Source of the DNA: Cornus controversa
Taxonomy: Eukaryota; Streptophyta; Magnoliopsida; Cornales; Cornaceae
Assembly (NCBI GenBank): GCA_026545225.1
Contig: CM048849.1
Location: 56,439,836-56,503,835, forward strand
Direction of reading: 5' to 3'
DNA: 64,000 nucleotides
A program made the position numbers and the translations under genes. Positions 11,034 through 21,684 of the stretch are shown here, in pieces. The notes under the pieces are model-generated. The model made no database searches, was not told the origin of the DNA, and worked only from the letters and a program-made list of their open reading frames with translations. Position 1 is the first letter of the stretch, and each line of letters starts with the position of its first letter.

Positions 11034-11499
11034 CTTGTTTGGGATTTCTTTTAAAGCTTAAAAGCACTTTTATTTTAAAAATTTGCGTTTAGATGTGTTT
11101 GGTAGTCATTAGAAGCGCTTTTAATAGTTACCAATTTTAACTCAGTAGAGCTTTTGAATGAAGTTACAATTTGTAGCTTTTAAATTTGAAGTGAGAGTAG
11201 AGGTTTTATATATTAGGCAACTATTTCTCCTTAGATAAATTTATCTTTTTTTTATTATTTTAAAGACAATTTCACCCCTACTTTTATAAAGTTGTTATTA
11301 TAAAATATAGTAACATTCTATTGAACAGTAAAATTAGTAATGTAAGTATTTTAAAAAAATTGTTACCAAATATATTAAAGATAGAAAAGTACTTCCTATA
11401 ATGTATAACCAAACACCTAAGATTTTTTTTACTAACAACAATATTTTGGCAACTCTACTAATAAACGTGCTTTTTTCAATCTAACCCCAAACAGGCTCT
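11034..11499. mobile_element. MITE candidate in the WAK pseudogene intron
   Basis: The left end CTTGTTTGGGATT and the right end AATCTAACCCCAAACAGG form imperfect inverted repeats of the TGTTTGG type. The hexamer TACTCA occurs just outside each end (11028-11033 and 11500-11505). The core is AT-rich with no coding content. The superfamily cannot be fixed: hAT would need 8 bp and only 6 match. Confidence 0.55.
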
Positions 11500-11854
11500 T
11501 ACTCAGTTTGTCCGCTTTGTATATGCTTCTCTTTCTAGTTACAATATAATCTTATTTACCAAGAAGGAAAAAGAAAATTTAAGAATTTATTTGAAATGCT
11601 TATACTTAATGTACAATTTTTTTTTTATAGTTTTTTTTCCTTTGGGGATCAAAAGATATTGACGAGTGCGAAGACCCAAAAATGAATACTTGCCCAAATG
11701 ATTTTTTTGCAACAACACAAAAGGTGGCTACTCGTGCACTTGCCGTCCTAGTTTCCGCAACATTAATGGAAATGAAATTGGAATTCAATGCATACCTTGA
11801 AGAGGCTCAGAGACGATCATTAGCTGTAATATTTATTCCTTTAGGTACAATACT

Positions 11855-12066
11855 TTCCCTGTTTGGCAGAGCTTTTGTTTCGGCTTTTACGCAGAAGAAA
11901 AAGAGAAGTAGAAGCTAAATCAGGAAGCTGGTACCCCCCAGCTTCCTTTAAACGCTCTTTTTGGACTCCGAAGCTCTTCCGCTGTACTAAGCCAAACACT
12001 CTCCAAAACGACTTTTGAGCTTAAAAAGTCGAAAGCCGCTTTTCAAAAGCCAATCCAAACAGGGCC
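11855..12066 (-). mobile_element. Tourist-like MITE, copy 1
   Basis: The ends are CCCTGTTTGGC and CCAATCCAAACAGGGCC. The body is the reverse complement of a related copy at 26041-26250 (shared TTTTGAAAAG, GACTTTT and CTTTTTCTTCTGCGTAAAAG-type segments). It lies between the EGF exon and the transmembrane exon of the WAK pseudogene. A clean 3-bp duplication is not visible here, unlike in copy 2. Confidence 0.75.
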
Positions 12067-12560
12067 TTTAGCATTCCGTTTTACCCTCCTCTTTATAAAA
12101 TTGTGCTTACCTTTTCTACACATGCAGGCATTGGAATTGCTATTGGTATTCTGCTCTTCATTGCTATAGGTTTATGGTCGCACCACAAGCTTGAGAAGAG
12201 AGAAAAACAAACTAAAACAAAAGTTCTTTAAGAGGAATGAAGGCTTGCTATTGCAACAACAGATCCCTTCTAGTAAAGATAGTGTTGCAGGAACAAACAT
12301 CTTCAATTCATAATAGAAGAATTGGAGAAGGCAACAAACAATTTTAACAGTAGTCGATTTATTAGCAAGGGAGGACTTGGTACAGTTTATATAGGGATGT
12401 TATAAGATGGAAGTATAGTGGCTGTTAAGATCTAACATACTTGATAAAACTCAACTTGGTCAGTTCATTAATGAAGTTATTATCCTCTCTCACATAAACC
12501 ACAGGAACGTTGTGAAATTATTAGGTTGCTGCTTAGAGACTGAGTTCCAATTATACGTGT

Positions 12561-14764
12561 ATATATATATATATACACACACACACATATAATTGCGTCA
12601 ATATAGTCACAGTGAGAAGTAGTTTTGTTGGCAATTAATAATGCATATTGCATCCTATATATAATAGATGATCTAAATGGAAGTGTGCCTTATTTATGTG
12701 CGAAAGGGTTTTGCAAACAGAAGTTGTGGCAATTCCAATCTATGACTTATCAAATCATATCAGTTTGTCTAAATCAGTACAGAAAACCAAAAATGGATTC
12801 GCAAAGAAATCAAATTATTTTTAAGAAAAAACAATACTAATCAATAAGAAGACAAACAATTCAAAAGGCAGGGACAACAAGATTAGGCCCAAGCCCAAAT
12901 CTCTACAAAAATAATATCTGCTATAGCTGTGATAAGGCAAACAACTGAAACCCTAAGCCCATAGACATAAACATTCCAAAGAACTACTATGTTAGAAACT
13001 GTCAGACACTTTCTAAGACACAGACTTCGCAGCAGAGGATTGGAGCATTTGGACCTCGGATCATCATAATAATAATTTATTTATTTTTTATTCAGTTCTT
13101 TGATTTCTTACCTCAGAAAACAAAATGATGATGATGATGATGAAGAAGAAAAATAATAGCAATGACCATGATATGAACTTGTTTGGATGAATTATTTTAA
13201 AACAGTTTTCAAGAACTCTAAAAAGCATAAATTAGTTTCACAAAACTAACAAAATATGTTATTTAAATTCTGTATTTTTTAATTATTCTTTTGGTCAAAA
13301 GTTCTACAAAAACTGTCCGAAAGAAAATTTAGATTGATTTCTATTTTTCTATTATGAGAAAACTAACACAAGCAGGGACAATATAAAAATGTTTTCAGTT
13401 TTTACTTTCTATAAATGTTTTTTGAAATTTTAAAAATTTTGAAGCATGGAATTCATGATGGGCCTAAATTGAACGGGTATGGATCAAGGAATTCATGCCC
13501 TAAATAGGCAAAAGCCCATGTCAAATAATGCTGAGAAAATCAACATCAACAAGAGTAATGATAGAGTTGGATTGAGACAATTTTATGTAAGTGGTGGTAA
13601 ATCTTATTATATGACATCATATAGTGATTCCACTACCATACTTACTTAAAAATAAAAATAAAATTAAACTAGTCTGATTTTTATATATTTCAATGCTGAC
13701 GATGATCAATAAGATCCATGCACTTAAAGGACCTCAGGATCTCTAAATGATCTAGTAAAGGCAAAAAGTTCTTAAGCTCTTCTCAATAGAAGTCATTTAG
13801 CTCACATGCGACAATGCAACGTGCCACAAAATCCGAGAGTAGCTTAATTATCCATACACTTAAATTACTCTCTCTCGCATACACACATATATAATATTTA
13901 TGTGCAAAGATGATGGGTTTTTGAATTCCCGATACAATTGTATTTATATATCATTCTTTGATGGGTTCTCATGTTCTCGAGGGAATCGATGCTTACACTA
14001 ACATCCAATTTAGAGTTGGAGTACCCAGGCCGGAAAGAAGATGTCTTAGCTGATAGATTATATATATATATATGTGTGTGTGTTATTCAATGAGTCTACA
14101 ACCTCAATCGAAAGGTTGAAATAATCTTTGAAATTTTATCATGACAGAAATAGATCATTGCAGGAATTCCTAATCATGTATATACTTTAGTCTTACTAAC
14201 ACGAATTGACGCAATGGATTTGAAATGGGAAAAATTTTAGTTTAAAGTTTAAACTCAACTTCACAACGGACCCACATGATACAATAACGTAGCATTTCTC
14301 TCGTATGGATTATGAAGATTGAATGAAGAACCAACCTTAAAAATTGGCATCCATTGAAATGGACCCCCACTTTGACTTGTTCACCTAGGGGTTTACAATA
14401 CGATAGTTTAGGGCAAAAGACAGGTCGGCGGTCAATCTCAGCTCTCCATGTAGACGGTTTGGACGGCGACGATGAACGTAATCAGTGAGGTGGCTGGTAG
14501 ACAGCTGACATCAGAAAATGTCATATGCTTAGGCAAGTGTCTCGCGTGCAGATCAACACCATTGTCATAGACAAGACTAAGGAGCCATTAAACATGACTT
14601 TAGTCACTCCATTTGATTAATTAAATCGGAGAGCTTTCGTAAGCATCTAGAGCTGGTTGGCTTATATGGAACCCTGGGGTGTCGTGATTTAGTTATATAA
14701 TAATTGATTAAACAATGGTTATGCCTCACATGGAAGGATGCTTCTGATTCTTTCAGGAGGACAC

Positions 14765-14817
<53 letters not shown>

Positions 14818-15457
14818 TAATTTACTCAGAGAATCCCACTGCTAATTTGTTTTCTAGTGAGAGAGTTAATTAGGTGGCCGGTTTTGTAGCCAAGCAAGGA
14901 TTCAAAATACTAAAACTAGGGTTTTCATGAAAACCTAGCTAGTATATAGTATGTATTGAGAAAAGCCTAACAAAATTTTATTTCCTGGGAGTGAATTCTT
15001 AAATCAAGAGATAGGGATACATAGAAAAATGATGCAAGAGGGAGCCACTAGACCAAGTTGTTTATATTATACTAGTAGCTAGGTCCTTAGGTGCATATAT
15101 ATATATATGATGTGTTTAGTATATGCATATATAACTAGGCCAGTAGGCCACTGGCACCATTCTTCAATTCCCAACTTCATGTGGGGAATTCATATTTGTC
15201 TGGACATGATGTTCATAATTATTCATAATATTCACTTTCACATACATAGTAATGAGACTATTGCCTAACTAGCTAACATGTGCCTTTGTCTGGCTATGTG
15301 TGTGTGTGAGAGAGAGAGAGTGATGACTCAATCAACCATGAAAGCTAAGCTAGCGTGAGAGAACGGATTAGCATGCAAGAAGTTGGTATTAATTAGAGGA
15401 TATTGTTGGCAGCAATGGTCTTTTGAAGAATTCAAACTCCAAGGCCAAACCTTGAAG

Positions 15458-15496
<39 letters not shown>

Positions 15497-16825
15497 GAGA
15501 GAGGGAGAATAGAATGAATGGTTGTTACCCTAGTAGATTCTCAAAATGTCCCATCAGACAAAGTTAAAATTAATATCTATGATTTTTTTTCACCAGCAAG
15601 AAAAGAGCTTTATTGATTAGAACATGATATATATTACACAAAACGAGCTTTATCTAAAACAAAATTTGAAAAATTATCATCCCACAAACATGACATTTTC
15701 TCCTTCAAGTCCTGATCTACCAACAACCACATGGACAACTCTTTATTACCGTAAAATATAGCCTATATAAACATATTATTAGAGTTGTTATAAATGTAAA
15801 TCCGAGATTCAACAGGACTCATGTAGTGATCTTTTGAGGTTGAAATTGATTTAAAAGAAATAATCAGTAACTGTGCTGGCTTGACTCTTGAGAGAGAGAG
15901 AGAGAGAGGGGTCTTCAAACACAAACCTCACCCTTCAAAGGCCTCCAAAGCCGAAAGATTTATATATAATAATATAATATGTTGGACATTTGAGCACTGT
16001 CTTTTGAACCGGTAGGACCAAACTCTATAAAAGAAACCAAACTTTTAGACCAAAACGCAGAAGCATAGTATACCTTTTGTCTTACTAATCTTCCAACTTC
16101 GCAAAAGAAAAACCTACGGAGCTTTAAAATACACTTACTTTAGAGTTGTAAAACCTAATCTTTGTCCTATTTAATCCCAACACCTAATAAAATAGAAACC
16201 TAGATTATGTGCCTAAGTCTCATAATCATAATCACCTTTCCATAATTGAAAGTTCAATCAACATAGCAGGTCCTGAATTGGTACATATGTTGAGACATCA
16301 AATTTTTTTGTTTTGTTTAATACAATAATACCTTCTTTAGATAGATTTCTACAATCATTATGACATCCAAGCTTTTATGTTATAAGTTTTGACTTGAAAG
16401 TACGTTCACCTCTACACATCATGAAAAGTGGTTGCAATTGCTGCAACATTTAGTGGGAGATAAAGTGGGTCACAAAAGAATGAGAGGCAAAGCAAGATAC
16501 ACTCTCAATGGCAACAGCAAAACCAGTGCCATTATGTAAAAGTCAACCCATGTTGACTTTGAATATATAGATTTAGTGGAATATAAAAACAAACCGTCCG
16601 TCCACTCCACTCCACTCTCTCTCTCTCTCTCTCTCTCTCAAGCAATAATCGATCATATTGGTAATGGCCTCCCGCGTACTAAACAAACCCTTCTTTATAA
16701 TCCATCTTTGTACTGTATGTTTTTAATATTTGATAGACCATTTAAATGTACATGATTATCCATTTTGTTCTCACTCATTTATGATGTATTTTTAATTAAT
16801 CTACAAAATTTTTGTGATTCAATAA
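12561..16825. other. Intergenic, repeats only
   Basis: About 4.3 kb with no gene I can support. It contains (TA)n arrays at about 14766-14814 and 15462-15492, GA tracts near 15309-15320 and 15891-15907, and a CT tract near 16615-16639. The stretch from about 15580 begins with T runs and CACCAGCAAGAAAAGAGC and looks like a minus-strand LINE tail, but I found no zinc-binding or RT translation to prove it. Confidence 0.5.
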
Positions 16826-17846
16826 TGTTAAATAGGCTCACAATAAATTTTTGGGATGAGTATATTATCTAATTTGCTCTTTTAATGTTATATAGGTGCA
16901 AAGGTGTTTCAAAATTATATATATTTTAAATTTTCAGTTGTGATTTTTCATCTCCCTTCATTGGTTACAAATTTAAATGGTCATAAATGATTAATTACGT
17001 GATTAAATATATCATTTAATCATCCATGAATAAGAAAACTCTTGGGTTGCTTGTAACTCATGTCTCTTGTGATTTCATAATTAATCCATCATTTATACCC
17101 ATTGTAATTCCTATCTCTTGAGCTAACATTATTGTATCTATATTTAATCACTTATAAATAACTTGTAACCACTGACTCTTGGATTTCTTGATTAAATACA
17201 TTTCTAATCACCTATAAATATAGACTATAAATATGGAGTCTATAAAAGGGGGCTAGCTAGGGTGAGCAGGACACATTGACATATTTAGAAGTTGAGATGA
17301 GTCCAATGTATAGTGAGTGAAGTTACCAAGTCTAGAGAAATTTCGGTGACTCTGTTGAAATCTCCGATGACCAAGTCCAGAATCTGGTGAAATTCTGATG
17401 AAGTTATAAGCGGTCAAATTCAAGATTCTAGAGAAGTTCCAGTGGAGATTTGACAGTAGAATTTTAAAATTCTGATTAGTTTTCTAAAAAAAAATTATGA
17501 GAATTTTAGGAATTCTATTCTGGTAACGTTTCTAACTTCTATGGTCAATATACATATATATTGATATATGTGTTTGAATATAATTTCTTAAAATTATATT
17601 TTATTTTGGACGAATGATTCGACGGAGATGAATATATGGGTCCATAAAAGGTATCACTTTATGGATATACAGATTGTTGAATCTGGTTTAGTTGAATCCC
17701 AAAGATAGTGCTGTCATTTGATATTTCGATTACACATAGGAGGGGCTTCAACTATCTTTAAGAAGCGATTTATCACATATTTGTATTTATGTGATGATTT
17801 ATTCTTATAATTGAATATCGCTGCTTTTAATTGCACAATTCCAACA
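16826..17846 (+). mobile_element. Possible Copia-type LTR relic
   Basis: The segment begins TGTTAAATAGG and ends AATTCCAACA, which are plausible LTR termini. It has an internal TATAAAAG at about 17238 and a spaced set of CAAGTCCAGAATC-type phrases as in plant LTRs. The flanking pentamers (AATAA and ATATA) do not match well and no primer-binding site follows. This is a weak call; an unrelated intergenic repeat would look the same. Confidence 0.3.
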
Positions 17847-18380
17847 ATATATATTATCTCATTCTTTTTTATGACACCCAGTAAGTGAGAAATTTCCTGC
17901 ATGAATTAGGGGCTAGCATTGAAGGTGTATCAGTTAGTAACCAACAATGTTTTAAAACGTTAATTAATCATTGTATTATTTCTTCTTCTTTTTTTCATAT
18001 CCTTTTGGATTCGTTAGAGGTGTATTGCCTACTATTAAGCAACGCCAATTAGATTGGTTGACATCTTTCGAGTCTTACTGTAATGGAAACTTGGAAAGAG
18101 CTAATCATAGGGCATTCTATTGATCTTGTGTCCTCATTTTAATCATTTTGGATAACATCCAATAAATTACAATAATTTTATGATAAAAGGGAAGGGTTTT
18201 GGCTGAGGTACCCTCCCCCGTCCTCATTTAGCAAAACTCCCCCCATCACAATCCAAAATTGTTTACTAAACGCGGGGGGTGTGGGGTAGGGCTGGCGGGG
18301 ACGAGTTTAGGAGAGTACTTTTGTACTTGTAATTATACTTTTTTTTAGTCTACCTCCTTATGTGATAAGGACATCCATAG
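17847..18380. other. Intergenic with a GC-rich foldback-like patch
   Basis: There is no gene. The patch at 18205-18315 is unusually GC-rich for the region (CCCTCCCCCGTCC, then GCGGGGGGTGTGGGG) and may be a miniature element remnant. Confidence 0.4.
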
Positions 18381-20475
18381 TGTTGGCTTGAAGGTTTCAA
18401 CCTAAAGATAATCTTGTAATTTTAATGATAACAAAATAGCTACTAACATCTAAATTAAGTGATTTCTTAGAACAGTGAAATTTTCAAGAAAGAATTCACG
18501 TTGAAGATAAAGTCATGAAGATGGCATTTTTAAGAGAAGAAATTCAATGGAAAAGAAGGTACGTGGAACCCCAAGCTTAAAGAAAAATGTCAAAGATGAA
18601 GAAATAGGGTAGTTATATATAGTTTGATGAGCGCTAGGAACTCAATGACAGTTATTTTTGAATAATATTTTGAAGCTCATATCTATAGGACCAATTCACA
18701 TCTCATTAACATCATTTATTGGTTCTTGATCACTTTGAAGTAAGTCTTATCTTCAATTAATCATTCTCTAAAGACCTAACTCGACACAAAGTTCTAACCT
18801 ACACTTAGAAGAATATCCTTCAAGGTTAGAGGACTTTCAGCAGACTGGAAGTGACAAAAAATATTGAGCTCTTTGAAATACCTTTTCTAGTAGGCTGAAA
18901 ATAACTTTCAACCGACTGAAAGTCACAGTGGGTGAAATGCTTCTTTGATCAAATTATTCCAGCAGACTGAAAGTTGGTGGATTTGAATTTAAAGAGTTAC
19001 TTGGAGGATTTAATGCTTTCAATGTAATATCCCGTTCCAACACATGGTATGATATTGTCCGCTTTGAGCCTGAGCCCGCAAGATTTTGCTCTTGGATTTT
19101 ACCTCAAAAGGCCTCATACAATTTGAAGAGAACATACTACATATAAACACATCCCCTTTTCCACACCCAGGCGATGTGGGATTGAGCACCCTGTACCCTG
19201 TCAGTGTGGTAGTTCAACCCAGTGTCTGTATTCGCATCCGTCCACTCACACCCGTCCACAAGGGTTACTACAATATTTAATTTCATAATTAATTGCATAC
19301 AATTTCTAGCAACATGTCTATACAATTAATATATATATTATATATATATTTCAGCAACATGTATATATAAATATTATATATGTATACAGATTCAAAGGGG
19401 AAGAGAAGAGTTCGAACTTGCCTTGTGATATTGAGCAAAAATCATTTTTTTCTCTTTTCCTGGCTTCTACCGTCTTCTCCCTATCTGTGCGTAGTAATTC
19501 TCTATGCGTAGAAACTATTGAACTCTAATTCATTTTCTCTTATTTAATATTCCTAAATAATTAAACTAATAAATATAAAATATTTAGCCCAACTATATAT
19601 ATATACATATATATAGCCCAGCCCAGCAGTCTAGCCCAACCTAATAATAATAATAATAATAATAAAACAAAATAAAGAAAATGAAGCCCAAACCAACATA
19701 TTTTTGTTTAACAGAAAAAAATTATATTTAAAACAAATATTTAACACACAATTAAACTCAATCAACACTTAACAACAATTCAAACATCCACATTAAACAT
19801 ATAAAAACAGGCATTGACAAAATTAATTAAAGCATTTAAATAATTAAAAACTCCATCAAACAAATAAAAATTCAATTTAGATATCCTCAAATTACGGGGT
19901 ATTACACTCAACTAACCTCCAACAACTATATTGATCAAAGACTCTATATATAAACTGACGTTTTGCATTTATGTATACACATTTGAGCATTCATTGAGTT
20001 ATAATCATTGCAAAACACTCTCTTACATATTCATTGAATAAACTTGAGCTTCAACTTATTTTTTATTAATATCTATAGTTTTGTGAGTTAAGATTTGAGG
20101 ATCTATCTTTGAGAGATACATTTATATATTGAGGTGTAAACTTCTTCTCATTCATTTGTAAAAGGTTGGTTGAATCCTAAAAGTCTAAGTGCAGGATTTC
20201 ACTTAGTAAGAGAAAAGAGGAGATTATGAGCACCAATATTGTAAATGTTTGCTCTCCATCTGCAAGAAAAAGTCATAGTGGATTTGAAAAAATCTTAAGC
20301 TGTTAATTGTGTTTGATATTCTTCATCCTTCTCTATTTAAATTTTGCCTAATTGAACATCTTGATATATTCTCTTGCACAATTTATTTGATTCATTTGTT
20401 GTTTTGCATATCTTTCATGTGGATAATTTGAAATAGATACTATTCACCTCTTATATGAACAATACTTGGGTAACA
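18381..20475 (+). mobile_element. SIRE-like Copia solo LTR, interrupted
   Basis: It starts TGTTGGCTTGAAGGTTTCAA and ends CTTGGGTAACA. The flanking pentamers are CATAG (18376-18380) and TATAG (20476-20480), matching at four of five bases. Inside are repeated CAGCAGACTGAAAGT/CAACCGACTGAAAGT phrases, typical of SIRE/Maximus LTRs as I know them. Without the nested 884-bp element the LTR is about 1.2 kb. No internal domain or second LTR adjoins, so it is best explained by LTR-LTR recombination. Confidence 0.72.
19023..19906. mobile_element. Gypsy-type solo LTR nested in the Copia LTR
   Basis: The ends are inverted: TGTAATATCCCGT on the left and ACGGGGTATTACA on the right. Flanks are TTCAA (19018-19022) and CTCAA (19907-19911), a 5-bp duplication with one change. 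Long TGTAATACCCC-type termini are common in plant Gypsy LTRs. It also contains the widespread phrase GATATTGTCCGCTTTGAGCC. No coding sequence is present, and a 64-codon frame at 19086 is spurious. Confidence 0.7.
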
Positions 20476-20480
20476 TATAG

Positions 20481-21218
20481 TAATTTATATGTGCACCACT
20501 AATAAAATTTAAACTATTTAACCTCTCAAAAATCAAAATCATCCCGAATGGAACAGATTAAGACAGATGAATTTGTCATCTCTATTTGTTGGTGTATTGT
20601 CAAAACTGATTCTTGCTTGTCAAAGAAAATAAATCACGACGTTAAAGAACTTTTTAGAAAGAAATTTTGCTGTAAAGGAAACTGAGAAAGCTATTATCTA
20701 ATGTCATATCTAGCTTATATCATAAAAAGTGAGGACAGAAACTGAGAAGAGAAATGGCAATTGTGACATTAAGAAATACAAAAACAAAGGATTGTGTATA
20801 TAGACTTGTTTTGGAAGGGCAAATATAGCAACCTATGTGAATATATGTTTATATGTTTAAATGCAGTGAATTTGTACGTAGACAGCTACAGTTGTCATTC
20901 TTTTTAGGATAATTAGAATGGGCCCCGGTTGGCAATAAAACGGGACGGCTCTCATTTCGAAACGTTTCCGATAAATGCGGCTAGTTGCCGCCACTTTACT
21001 TTTCCATCACTTATCTGCAGAAGATGACAATTTTTTAGTGTGAAGGTCTCCATCCAATTGGTTAGTTGCAAAATTACAAGTATCTTTACATACACAGAAA
21101 ACTAATTTATACATAACATGCCTAGTGAGAGACAACAAAAATACGTTAAACTATATGTTATAAAATACAGAAAACAGTTGCAAGAAAATTTAACCCCTTT
21201 CATGATATACATATATAC

Positions 21219-21251
<33 letters not shown>

Positions 21252-21589
21252 TATATAGCATATAGTATAAATTAATCAGCCAGCTCAAGACCCTATTAGA
21301 TTAAGTAAATTATTACAAATATAAAACTTCTTCCCCTTCTCTCTTGCGTAAGAAGAAGAGCTGTTTTGTATGAAAAGTCAGCCATTGACTCTCTCTCATC
21401 TCTCTCTTTCCAAATCCATTCTTTGTTTGTTTGTTTTTGAGAATAACAAAAACCAGTTTGAACCTTCAAACACACAGCTTTTCATTCAACAACAAAACAC
21501 CCACCTCCCCATTTTCTTCATAAGCTTAATCAAATACTTAGGAGTCATATAAACAAAACCACTTCCTTTACTTCTATTTGGTGCAGAAC

Positions 21590-21623
<34 letters not shown>

Positions 21624-21684
21624 CAAACTTCCAAGAGAGGTCAAATGAAATTGTATTTTATGCTAGCTCTTTTGATTTCTAAGC
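20481..21684 (+). promoter_or_regulatory. Upstream region of the WRKY gene
   Basis: No other gene lies here. A GC-richer island at about 20920-21000 holds a GGGCCCC motif of the TCP-binding kind. CT-rich leader-like sequence at 21330-21420 and a (TA)(CA) array at 21591-21622 precede the start codon, so the 5' UTR probably includes the array. Motif roles are inferred. Confidence 0.4.

Larger units (their letters stand above)
8704..12560 (+). pseudogene. Wall-associated receptor kinase (WAK/WAKL) pseudogene
   Basis: Recognisable pieces come in the right order. A likely ATG at 8704 is followed by a stop after five codons, then a hydrophobic signal (LMIFLLLIVKAET). Next is the galacturonan-binding N-domain: CKKVSIPYPFGTGKRCYLN and FEVTCNESS. 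The cysteine-rich ectodomain follows (AIGCDIFKYI, GCCHTSLPKEI, LVLDWAIGNISCHEA, then YACGPNSECIDSN). A Ca-binding EGF exon at about 11658-11806 reads DIDECEDPKMNTCPND, then LCNNTKGGYSCTCRPSFR. Transmembrane exon: GIGIAIGILLFIAIGLW near 12127. Juxtamembrane and kinase start: FSS-like RFISKGGLGTVYIGML, VAVK, then [13 protein letters not shown]. The kinase stops at 12560 at a (TA)/(CA) array, so the catalytic and activation segments are missing. Stops (for example at 9040-9042 and near 9616) and shifts confirm decay. Four transposons lie in the former introns. Confidence 0.9.

Noticed and set aside
11682-11918. 78-codon plus frame
   Set aside because: It mixes the EGF exon of the WAK pseudogene, read out of frame, with the start of a Tourist-like MITE.
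15580-16500. Possible LINE tail beginning with T runs
   Set aside because: No zinc-binding or reverse-transcriptase translation and no matching target duplication found.
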